From Prototheca cutis (taxonomy: Eukaryota; Chlorophyta; Trebouxiophyceae; Chlorellales; Chlorellaceae): a DNA stretch of 64,000 nt. Location: assembly GCA_002897115.2 (NCBI GenBank), contig BCIH01000009.1:457580-521579 (forward strand). Direction: 5' to 3'. Below are positions 36,906 through 46,921 of the stretch, one piece after another. Each line of letters starts with the position of its first letter. Positions within the stretch are counted from its first letter, which is position 1. The notes beneath the pieces are model-generated. The model did not search any database. It was not told where the DNA came from and saw only the letters and a list, made by a program, of their open reading frames with translations. Both the position numbers and the translations under genes were made by a program.

Positions 36906-39095
36906 CTATCCAGAGACCCGCATTCCTTGAACTCTTCTCACGACAGCAGTCTCTTTCGGGCTGCTCATGACAACGGCTTGGCTGAGTTGCAGAGCACGCT
37001 CCAGGTCGATGGCATCGTTCCAGGCCAGAGTGGTTGGCAGGAGGGGGTCCGCCATGCTGTCCTCACGTAGATTGTGGAGCTGCTTGGCAAGCCAGAGTGT
37101 GCCTGGCAGGCGAACCGAGTCAGCACTGGCGAGTGCCAGCATCAGCTTCCGCGATGGGGCCGAGTAACCCAGCCGAGACTGAAAAGCATTGAGCTCCAAT
37201 GCAGCCTCCTGCACATCATTTGCCGTCGTAAACCCTGAGCCCGCTGGGTTCAGGCGCGGCGTGATGAGCGTCGTAGACCTTGCACCCGCCACGAGCTCCA
37301 CGGCACTGTGCAATGCTGTGCCCAAGCCGTTGCCCCGCAGCTCGGGACGGACAGTCAGCAGCAGCAGCTGTGCCGGCGCCATCTGCAGCTCTGGCAGCGC
37401 CAGCACCGCGGCGCCAGCCATGATCCCGCCCACGCGCAGCAGCATCGTCAGTGCCGGCGGCAGCGTGGGGGCTTTACCCCTGGTTTCGGCCCCTGTGCTG
37501 CCGGGGCTGCCACCAGCATCAAATAGCAGCACTCGCAGCAGATCCTCCCCGGTACGAGCATCTTCCACGACTCCGTAGCAGCTGTGGGGCGAGAGCATCA
37601 GTTGAAAGGGTGTGATGAGCGCTGGCAGCTGGCGGAGCCCCAGCACTCCCGGGCCGGCCAGCCAGTCACACGCGCGACTGGACTCCTGACAGGCCCAGAG
37701 CTCGTTGAACCCTTCGCTCACCCGCTTCCATGACCCTGACAAACCTGTGCAGCAGGTGGTATGCGGCGGAAAGAAGCTCCTGCACTGCTCTTTGGGAGGC
37801 GTTTTCCGCCTCGCTACAAAATTCCGTGCCAGGACTGCGATCGTCGCAGCTGGGCAACGTGTCCATGCGGAGGCCTTGGAGACAGATGATGTCCACCGTC
37901 GAGTCCCCTGTCGTGGCGCCGACCGTCCCGACAGGGATGGCCCCAAGGCTGCAGAGCCTGGCCAGTGCTGCCATAGAATCTGGTCCCAGGTCCGGACAAT
38001 CTCTGGCATGGGTCGTTCCTTTCCGAGGAGATGCCACAGCATCCATTGCAGCCAGCAAAGCCGAGAAATCAGTGGGCCTTGGTCCATGGTTGAGCCAGGC
38101 ATCGGGCTGTGCACTGCCCCCTCCTGGACAGCCAGCAGGAGGCTCCTCTTTCACCGTCTGATATGGCTGTCTGGCTGCAAGGCTCGTCACAGAGGGCAGT
38201 GCATGATGTGACCGCAAGATCTGTTGGGCCCCATCGTGCTCGTCGCGATGCAGGCTGCACCGTGGACACCGCCACTCCGATCCAAATGTGCCATGTTCCA
38301 CCGGCGCCAAGCATGCCGCATGGAAAGAGGCAGGGCATGCGGAGCATGCCACAAGGTTCCCCTGCAGGCAACGTGGCCGCACACCACCGTGAGCGACTGC
38401 CATGAAATTCCCCCTTTCTATTCTCGGTGCCGACTCGGTCGGTTGCATGGCGGCATGTGACTTTTCTAGCCGAATCATGGCCAATACCCCATGCGGGTCC
38501 CCAACAGATTCCCATCAGCTTGCCTGGAGGCTGCAGATGTGGCAGAAAGGGTCGTTGGGTCCCTGCAGAGCCTGCCGTGCCTGGGACAGCTGGTCGGGGG
38601 TTGCCGAGCCCTGCTGGACAACGGCCATCGCCTGCTGCAGCGACAGCCCTCCCGTGCCATGTGTATGTTCGGCTGGTCGCCGGTACTTGGAGCCTGTCAT
38701 GGGGAGTATTCAAATGGAGGAGTGGGTCCGAATGTCGGAAGCAGAGAGCGCAAGCTCAGCCTATGGTCAACAGCAACATGCCCCCCAACATACCCGCCAA
38801 CGCTTCAAAGGCGGTGTAGTTCAGCAGGCCTGGCTTTTCCTGCACCTCGATGCTGCCGTAACGGGCCCGTCCTACAGCAAGGAGTTCACCCTGCTTGTTC
38901 TGTGCGTGTGCATGGGAGCAGGCGACAGTGAGATCCCTGCATCCCCCTGGCCTGGCAATCTTTGCGCGATCGCCCACAGGCCAGCTGCCTTGTCCTGAAA
39001 ATTGAGCTCCGCACCTTGTATCGCAGCACCTCGCCATCGTGCAGGATGCCCCCATCAAGCAACTCGTTGATGAGTGCAGACTTTTTGGGATCCAT
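36906..39095 (-). CDS. PHD-finger GNAT acetyltransferase, plant IDM1-like
   Basis: This is a putative nuclear histone acetyltransferase. Exons near 39015-39095, 38794-38899, 38524-38693 and from 38361 down join in phase. They encode ALINELLDGGILHDGEVLRY and GSIEVQEKPGLLNYTAFEAL (the TPL-binding/Tify-like segment that precedes PHD in plant IDM1 relatives), then a PHD finger (CHIC, CSAC, HAAC, WRCPRC). The C terminus is a GNAT fold with acetyl-CoA loop ELRGNGLGTALHSA. The PHD intron begins GC (CTCCAG|GCAAGC at 38523). The join between the PHD frame (open to about 37690) and the GNAT frame needs an intron near 37670-37760 that I could not place. The start could be the ATG at 39095 or lie further upstream. 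Plant relatives act in DNA demethylation; that role here is inference. Confidence 0.78.
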
Positions 39096-39713
39096 GTCGA
39101 GATCAAGGGATGCAGCGCCCTGGAAATGTCAACCGGATCCTTGTCATGGAAGGCCGGAACCCCCGTCCGTCACCCACTCATGCGGCCGGCGGTGCCGCCT
39201 GTGCCTTCAACGTGCCGTATAGCTACTGGGTCTCTTGTTTTTTTTTGCAACATATGTTGATCGCAAAAAGGACGGGGTGCTGCTGGGCCAGATGGCATTG
39301 GGCACCATCTCTCAAATTCCCTGCGAATCGCATGGGCAGACAGCAGATTGGTTTGGCAAGCATCGCTGGTCTCGACAGACGAGCCACAGGATCAACCATT
39401 GCCCAAATGTGCAGCGGACTGCAACAACACAACAACGCACCATCAATCCTAGGTAATTGCTGAATCCCTAGGAACCCCGATCCGGTGGCAAAGGGAGAAC
39501 CATCCGCACCAGATCCATCGCTGGCTCGGTGGCCAGGCTCCCACCTAGGCCGCAGCGGTAGAGCCTGAGCGGAATGATCGGGACAGGATCTGGCGGATTC
39601 CTAGTGATTCATTAATATTCAACGGCCTTTGGCGGTTTTGCGTCGCGCGACGTCGAGGGCGGCGGCCCATTCCTTGGGGGCCGAGTGACCGGGGGTGAGT
39701 GTCGTGCAAAGGC
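39096..39713. other. Divergent intergenic region
   Basis: The spacer separates the PHD-GNAT and glutathione peroxidase starts. A short first exon of the PHD-GNAT gene may lie near 39183. No promoter motif stands out. Confidence 0.4.
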
Positions 39714-41341
39714 ATGTACAAGTCGAGGGCCACCGGCAGGGGTGCCTCCCTCCTGCCCACGACCTCTTCCAGTTTTAAGCAACGTGAGGCTCTGTTTGGA
39801 GGCAGACGACGAAGGTCTAGGTGCGTGGGGTGCTGGGAGGGGACCCGCGCATGCTGCACTGGTGCGGTGGGTTGGGCAGCCCAAGGACAGGTGCTGTGGG
39901 TGCCTCCGGTGCATTGAACTTGGCCCGGTTCTGGCACCCTGCGTTTCCTGTACAGCATGGTTTTCAATTCCGAAGGCCACATTTCAACGGAATCACAGGT
40001 CATGTGGCCCCTTCCTGGTGGTCCTGGTGCTCCTGTTGGTGGGCGTGGGCGGCGGGGCCGGGTATCTCCACCGCCGCCGGCGCATCCACAGCGCGCCGGC
40101 GGCGGTGCACAGAGTCACAGCGCGTACGGCCTTTTTGGAGGAGCACAGTGATGCAAGGTTAGAGGGAGAGCAGTTTGAGCAGGAAGTGAAGCGGCGGAAG
40201 GAGGGTGCAGACGGCTTGTTGGCTGCGACCCGGGGCAGAGCGGACCCCGGCAGTGTCGGAGGCCTTGGCTCGGGCGACGCCGCAGCGCAGCGGGCAGCAG
40301 AACTCCGTGAGGCTCAGCGCGAGGGAGTGTCGACGCAGCAACACATCCCAGCGCAGGTCCTGAAGCCGCTGCAGTCGCCTCCACCGCCGCTGCCACCGCC
40401 GCCGCCTCCTTCACCGCCGCCCCCGCAGCAGCAGCAGCAGCCACAGGTCGTTGTCGGCAGTCAGATGCATGAGGCGACATCGCCGGTTGTCACCACGGAT
40501 GCCATCCCTAAGCCCAATTCACTGTATTCATCAGGAATCAGCGGTGCGTTCTTATGGCAGGGGTTGGTTTGTAAAAACAAGCTGCAGTGTGTGTTTTGCC
40601 ATGAGGGGCCAGTGAGAAATTGGTCATGGGGCCTTAACCCTAGGAATTTGAAACCAAGTCACTGTCGTCTGTATGGCCGGCGCGGCCGTGCTGACATGAG
40701 TCGCAGTCACCTCCAGGCGGCATGCAAACAACCGTCCCCTGTCCCCGCCTTGCCGTGTGCAGTGACGGCTGCAGATGGGAGCAAGGTGGAGCTGTCCACT
40801 TATCAGGGCAAGGTCCTGCTCGTAGTCAACGTAGCCTCACAGTGTGGCTACACCAAGACCAACTACGAGGGCCTACAGATGCTGTACAGCCGTTACGCGC
40901 AGTATGGTTTCCAGGTAGGATTTGAACTGGGGGCAGCCTGCGGGGGCGGGGGCCGGGCGCCATGTCGAGACCATGCACACATGACCACTCATCAACCACA
41001 CACGTCCAATCACTCCCGCACTGCAGATCCTGGCTTTCCCTTGCAATCAGTTTGGGTCTCAGGAGCCAGGCACACTGGATGAGATCCTGGCCTTCACATC
41101 TAGCACGTACAAGGTCACCTTCCCAATCATGTCCAAGGTGGACGTCAACGGTGATGGCGCCAGCGAGCTCTTCCGCTGGCTCAAGGTGCACTCTGGCCCA
41201 TCTGCAGATGCGCCTCTGGACATTTCCTGGAACTTTAACAAGTTCCTGGTGGGCAAGGACGGCCGGGTCGTCAAGCGTTACGCCTCTGCCATGGTCTACA
41301 GCGAGCTGGAGAACGACGTTTACCAGGAACTGATTCGATAA
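39714..41341 (+). CDS. Glutathione peroxidase with N-terminal membrane anchor
   Basis: This thiol peroxidase reduces hydroperoxides; this Cys type usually uses thioredoxin. Four exons (39714-39820, 39999-40543, 40763-40914, 41027-41341) join in phase to 372 residues, about twice the family core. Residues 1-37 are basic. One helix follows (PFLVVLVLLLVGVGGGAG, about 40-57), giving a type II signal-anchor layout. Next come a charged helix (EQFEQEVKRRKEG) and a Pro/Gln-rich linker (PPPPP, QQQQQ). The peroxidase domain then starts at about 205 with PKPNSLYSSG. Catalytic residues are Cys245 (NVASQCGYT), Gln (AFPCNQFGSQEPG, which also carries the resolving Cys) and Trp/Asn (SWNFNKFLV). The first two exons rest on phase agreement; the peroxidase exons are certain. 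Confidence 0.88.
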
Positions 41342-41884
41342 CCATGTTTAGGAGCAAGATTTTCTCGTCCTGGACATGGTACTGCTTGATCTGCCCCGTG
41401 CTTTTGCACATGATTGGATGATGAGTCAGTTACAACGAGCATTGCCGCCCTTTGATGACTGGCATCCTAGCCAATCAAACCAGAGCTGCCATTGGGACAC
41501 TGTCGTGACAGGAGAAGTTGGCGCTTGTAGAAAGGGAGCACTCCACAGAAAATTGCAGGGGGAGGACATGGAAATTCTTTTTGCTTGTGTGAAAATGAGA
41601 TGAAGAAGGGGGGGTTGCTGGCCCATACAAGACCAAGCCCATTTTCGTATGAGTGATGGGAACGCAAAAGTGTGTCGGTCATGCAAGGGCAACATGGAGT
41701 GTGAAGCTGTGTCTGGCATAGGCAAGGGTCTTAGGCGCACGGACAGATTTCTTGGTCCGTGCACATGGAAGAAAGACAGGGTGGCAACAAAGAGAGTGTG
41801 AGTGAGAGGTATTAGTCCTTCCCGGCTGGGTCGTGGCCCTCCAATGCCCCCGGCCGGAACCGCGCCGGTCCATTCCTCTTGCAG
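41342..41884. other. Convergent 3' region
   Basis: The spacer between GPX and the MFS transporter, transcribed towards each other. No additional gene, repeat or RNA was recognised. Confidence 0.5.
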
Positions 41885-44800
41885 CTCAGATCGCTGCGAC
41901 GGGTGCTTCCACCGGGTAGTTCTTGTAGCTCCAGTGCGTGGTCACCACGAGGGTGTTGGCTGCGGACAGCACAAACTGCATCCCTGCCATTGCCGCATAG
42001 ACGGGCAGCGCACGGTAGAGCACGCAGCCGCCGACACTGTGAGTGGATTTTTAAAGGGGAAAACCCGAAAGGAAATTTTAGGCCCCCTTTTCCACTGAAC
42101 ATTGGCGGTGGGGAACAGCTTGAAACCCCTCACCGCTCAATCCCAGCAGAGCCCATCGGGACCCCAAGCACTCAAACACACACGTGCCAACAACAGCGTC
42201 GTACTAGTAGTCGCTGGCGGTGATGCCGCATTGCTGGTCGGGGGGCCCATTGCAAGTGAGGTCACCCTGGGGGTCCACAAACCAGCCGGTTGTGCACACC
42301 ATCTGCTCGCCTGCATTGTAGAGATGGGACAGCAGAAACCGATGCATGGGCGAGGGTACAGTTCTCTGCGGAGACGCTGAAACGTTATTTCCGGCAATCC
42401 CCAAACACCAACACCACCTACCCGAGGGTGTGGCGATGTAGGTGATGCTGCCGATGATCATCGGCCCCGCAAACCTTCCGGCACTGAGTGCCATGTAGAA
42501 GAACCCCATGAGCTTGCCGACATTGTTACCGACCACATCGGCATACTGAGTGACCTTTTTGGAAATAAACGTTTCCATGGTGGCGAGGCCCACGCTGAAT
42601 GTGGATCCCAGGAGAGCCGACCCGACATAGAACAGTGCCGGTGGAGGGACCCAGTCCGCACCTGGCATGCGTCACCATGCGTGTGGGTCGAAGCAGAACG
42701 GAGGGATGTGAGCTCCTTTCGCCACGATACAGTACAAGCAATGACACCACTACCCAGCACCCCCTCCAACCAACAAACTCACCCTTGTAGGGAATGAGGA
42801 AGAAAAACCCGGCCGTGCCCAGCCACGTGGTGACCAGCATGATGATGCGCTCGTCGAACAACTTTGGGTAGCGGACCAGACCCTTGCGGTAGATGATAGC
42901 ACCAGCCACGCTTCCTATGCCAGCAGCAATAAAACTCTTGTACGTCTGCGCAAGGTTTGAAGGTGGTGTTGCATCATGGAATGTGTGTTGCTGGGTCGGT
43001 CTGTCTGTCTCAGGGCCGGGCATCCTGGCCGGACAGAAACGGAGAATGCAGGTCGGACCAACCAGTGCCACCCAGCCCACAAGGGCTGTGCTGGGCGCGC
43101 CATTCCATCCCGCCTCCCCAAAATGCACTGCCCCACCCGGACACACAGAGAGCGACGACACCAACCCCAGCTTCAACACACCACTCCCACGCACATCCGA
43201 CTGCTGCCAGACTTGATGGAACTGCGCCGCAAACAGCGCAAAGAAATTGGAGTACTGGGCCATCACTGTGGGAGTCGGGGGAGCGAAGGGCACATGGTAT
43301 CAGGATATGCCCGGAGATCCTTCTTTTCTTCTCGTCAGTATCGCTGCTCAGGAAACCCACCCTCACGGGTTCAAGCCAGCAGTACACTAACAGTCAGTCC
43401 AACTGCGACAATTTCACGGCCCCGGTTTTGGCATGACAGTGTCCTGCCAGTTTCGCCATGTGCAACCGACCATCGTACCCAGCATTGTGGTCGCCGTGGA
43501 GATGACGACCCAGATGCTGCAGAGCCTCAAAAAGGTGCGCCGGCGCTCGGGGCTGGTGTTGGAGGGAATGTTGTCCGGCTGTGTGTGCATGTGGAGTGGG
43601 TGGACAGGTGGGGATGGGCGATGGAGCCATCATGAAGAGTCTGGGATCAGCATACACCATGCAACAGTCCCGTCAAGCAGTTCCGACATCAGAATTCCAT
43701 CAAGCATCAACCCCACAAATGGTCGGCGCCCACTGGGCAGAGAATTCGCACCGCCGGTCTCTGCCGCCCTGCGAGCATGCACGCCAACCACCACCCAACA
43801 ACCTTCCACCAACACAAGCACACCCACCTCCACAAAATGCTCATTTTCAATGGAAGGCTCGGTAAAGCCCCAGACGTAAAACCCGCACAGCAGCGTGACT
43901 CCAAAACCGGCAATCCAGCCTGCAGCAGTGTGTGTGTGTGTAGTGGTGTTTGGGGAGAGGGGTGGTTGTGCATACATTGGTGCACATTTCTTGAGTTGCA
44001 AACAAAATGGCAGCAGTGTCTGCACAACCACCCTGCCCTGCGCTCCATCGAAAATACCTAAATCGTACCAGGCAGGGTGTACCAGTTGAAAACTTTAATG
44101 GCATCACTGGATGTGACCGTGGGCGAGGGCAGGCCCAGGAAGATAAACCTGCATTGGAAATGTATGGCATGCAGCAATTCTAAACCATGTGTTGCTGGGG
44201 TGCCCCTCTTCTCGCGGCTTCGATGCCATGAGCCCCCTCCACTGCAAGGAAAAACATCCACCCACAGAACTCCGCACCCGATCAGGGGCCCCGCAGCCCG
44301 GGCCACGTTTTGCCAGATGCGGTACATGCCCAGCTTGCGCTGGCGGTTGCGGAGGTGTGTGGTTTTGGTGATGTAAGAACCGCCCACTCCCAGCACCGCC
44401 GCCCCCGAACCGGCAATCAGCCTGCAGCATGGTGGTAGGGGCATGGAGCAGGGGGTGCGTGGAGTGTCTGGACAGGGCCATGCTGACTTGCATGCGAGGC
44501 CCTCCCCTTCCCACCCAAAATATCACACCGTCGCCCAACCAGCTTCAGCACCTGGCTAGGAGCATGAGCCACCAGTCGTTGGCGAGCACAGTAAAGGAGT
44601 AGATGTAGTTGCCGACGGCGTTAGCCGCGACGCCCAGCAACGTTGGCACCTTGAATTTGTCGGTGCGGTCCACCCAGTAGCCAAATACCGGCGCGAAAAT
44701 CAGCGAACCCAGGTCGTAGGACGAAAACGTCAGGCCATACAGGTTTTGCGGGCCGTTGACAAGATAAAACAATGGCTGGATGGACATGAGCGTCGAAGAG

Positions 44801-45486
44801 TAGTCCAGGGCCAGCGCAAAACCGACGATCACCAGCGCATAGTACGACAGCTTCTTGCTCCGCGCGTGCACGGGGTTGGATGGCAGGTCAAGCTCCGCGG
44901 CTGAGACGCTGCTCCAATGTTGTGTTCGTTGTCCGGTGTGTTGATGGGTGGGGAGGGGGGAAATTCCAGTTGGGGGATTTTTCGGAGTGAGGGGGGGTGT
45001 CCACCGGTGCCGGCGAACTCAGGCCAGCCGCCGGATGTCCAGGCTGCAGTACAGTACTCATCCCACCCATGCACGCGTCCGTCCAGTAGCATACACATGG
45101 CACCACAAACTCACAACAGCCCATTCAAGCAAAACCAACCTTTCCCTAACACACGTACGGCTTGTCAGAGGGCGCAGGAGGCTGGTCTGCTACGGGCGCA
45201 GAGCCTGCGGCCCCCGTGGCATCTCCACCTGATGAAGCCTTGATGGGCTCGTCAGGCCCGTTGGGCGGGGGCCCCTCCGCGCCAGTGGCGGCGGCCCACC
45301 TGGCAGCCCGGCGCTCCTGGACTGCGTTCCGGACATTCTGCAGGACCACGCAGCGGGGATGCAAAACAGATGGCGACTGGCACGTGTAACAGTCCCAGCT
45401 CTCCTCCTGTAACGCACAAAAATCAATGATGCGAGAGATTCGGAGGACGGCGTGCCCACCTTGATGACGAATCTAATCAGAGGCAT
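41885..45486 (-). CDS. Major facilitator superfamily transporter
   Basis: This multi-pass carrier most resembles the MFSD8/CLN7 and SPX-MFS side of the superfamily; the substrate is unknown. About ten exons are present. The first three (45460-45486, 45155-45406, 44552-44892) and the join to the next join in phase. A cytosolic start of about 93 residues contains WDCYTCQSPSVLHPRC and an acidic, Gly/Ala/Pro-rich tract. Transmembrane pieces follow: LSYYALVIVGFALALDYSST, FGYWVDRTDKFKVPTLLG (the loop 2-3 MFS signature), LIAGSGAAVLGVGGSYITK, WIAGFGVTLLCGFYVWGF, LRLCSIWVVISTATTMLG and TFSVGLATMETFISKK. The last exon ends HWSYKNYPVEAPVAAI. The exact residue count was not closed for every middle exon. 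Confidence 0.85.
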
Positions 45487-45825
45487 GGTTCGAACCACGG
45501 GAGCTGGAGATGTCGGGCGTCCCCTCCAGCCGGTGTGACAGACGTGACCAGGAGGCGCTCCTGGTCACAGGTGGAAATGTACACCTCGCAGTGAATCTAT
45601 TCCAAATTCTTGATATGCATCTTTTTGCTGCTCGATGCTGCTTTTTATGTCGAGCGTCTTGTCCCCCTCGCACGCGTCGCTGCTAGGGCTTGCGAAATGA
45701 AATTGATGGACCCCTCGTACCTGCTGGGGCCGCGGCCTTGTACGGCCAGTTTCTGAGGACAGCTGCTGCATATGGAACTCGGAAGGTTGTATTTTTGATC
45801 GTAGAAGCCGTTACAGTTGGAAAGA
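45487..45825. other. Divergent promoter region, MFS / PCD
   Basis: A 339-base spacer between two outward-facing start codons. I see no defined element. Confidence 0.45.
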
Positions 45826-46763
45826 ATGATCGGGACCCACGTCCTGTCGCGTGCCGCGCCCTCCGTTCCGAGGTGGAGACTGTCCGGCGGTCGGGCCTCT
45901 CCCGCGAGGCCATGCCGAGCTCCCAGAGCACAAGTTCTCCAGAGCGTCAGCGTGAGGGAACTGGTGCAAAAGAAGTGCGTTCCGTGCGAGGATGACAGCG
46001 GGAGCCTGGACCAGATGGGCCTCTGTCTGGCCAGCGACCGAGCTTCAGCTGAGGCAATGTGCCAACAGGTGCCCGAAGTGTGGCGTTCGAGGGGTGTGGC
46101 TTAATTCGATCCACCCATGAAATCTGGACAGTGGTCCTGGAGTCATCTATGGTCGTGCTGTGGTACATCGGGCAGGGTTGGGAGGTGGCATTGGCCAGGA
46201 AGCCTAAGCGTATCCTCGTGGGTCCCCCCACCCACCCACCCCATGCCTCTGACTTCAATCCACTCGCCCTGCAGCTCTCCGGCTGGCAGATCGTGGAGGA
46301 CGATCATGGCCGACTGCGCCTGCGGACGCAGCTGCGCATGAAGTCCTTCCTCAAGGCACTGGCGCTCTGCGATCGGATCGCGGAAGTGGCCGAAGCGGAG
46401 GGCCACCACCCTGACATCCATCTTACTGGATGGAACCGGGTGGCTCTCGAATTGTGGACCCACGCACGCAACGGGCTGACAGAGGCAAGGCTGACGGATA
46501 TATTGTGTTGGGTGGGGGGCCCCGGAGAATGATGTGATCACCTCCTGGGTTGGTGGGCATGCAGCAGCAAAGGGTGCTGCTACGTATGGGATTTGCCTGG
46601 GGCTGCTGGAGTTGCTGCCATTCCGGAAACCAAACGAGACGTAAAACATGCTCGCCGGCGACCCCTGACATGGCAGAACGATTTCATCATGGCTGCGAAG
46701 ATTGATGCCATCCCCAAGACGGACCTGCTGGGTGGGAAGCGACCAAGATTTGCGGACATTTGA
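45826..46763 (+). CDS. PCD1: Pterin-4a-carbinolamine dehydratase, plastid-type
   Basis: The enzyme dehydrates 4a-hydroxy-tetrahydropterin and so recycles pterin cofactor; plastid homologues also support molybdenum-cofactor enzymes and carboxysome-like functions elsewhere. Three exons (45826-46068, 46275-46484, 46677-46763) give 179 residues. Residues 1-40 are Arg/Ser/Ala-rich like a transit peptide. ELVQKKCVPCEDDSG is the CVPC element of plant plastid forms. The active site is LSGWQIVEDD and AEGHHPDIHLTGWNRVALEL followed by WTHARNGLTENDF, with the His-His-Pro and Thr-His motifs intact. The second intron begins GC (ACAGAG|GCAAGG), and only that splice restores the C-terminal NDFIMAAKIDAIP. The start ATG follows a TTG that is not used. 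Confidence 0.93.
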
Positions 46764-46849
46764 GATCGGCGAGCCGAAACTGCCAATGCGTGGACCATTC
46801 CCCCCAGGAAGAGGATGGGAAGAATTTTGAGAGAGGAACTAATTTTGCG

Positions 46850-46854
46850 TGTAA
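46850..46854 (+). terminator. Poly(A) signal TGTAA of PCD
   Basis: TGTAA lies 87 bases after the PCD stop codon, fitting the chlorophyte signal, and only 67 bases before the next start codon. Confidence 0.5.
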
Positions 46855-46921
46855 TTTTGAGATGAGGAGAGCATACTGAGTCAGGAGCCCGGCGTGCGTG
46901 GTTTCCGCAGTCGCTGGCCCC

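Noticed and set aside
45478..45500. A GGTTCGAACC box resembling a tRNA T-arm
   Set aside because: The flanking bases cannot form the five-pair T stem, and no acceptor or D-arm is present.
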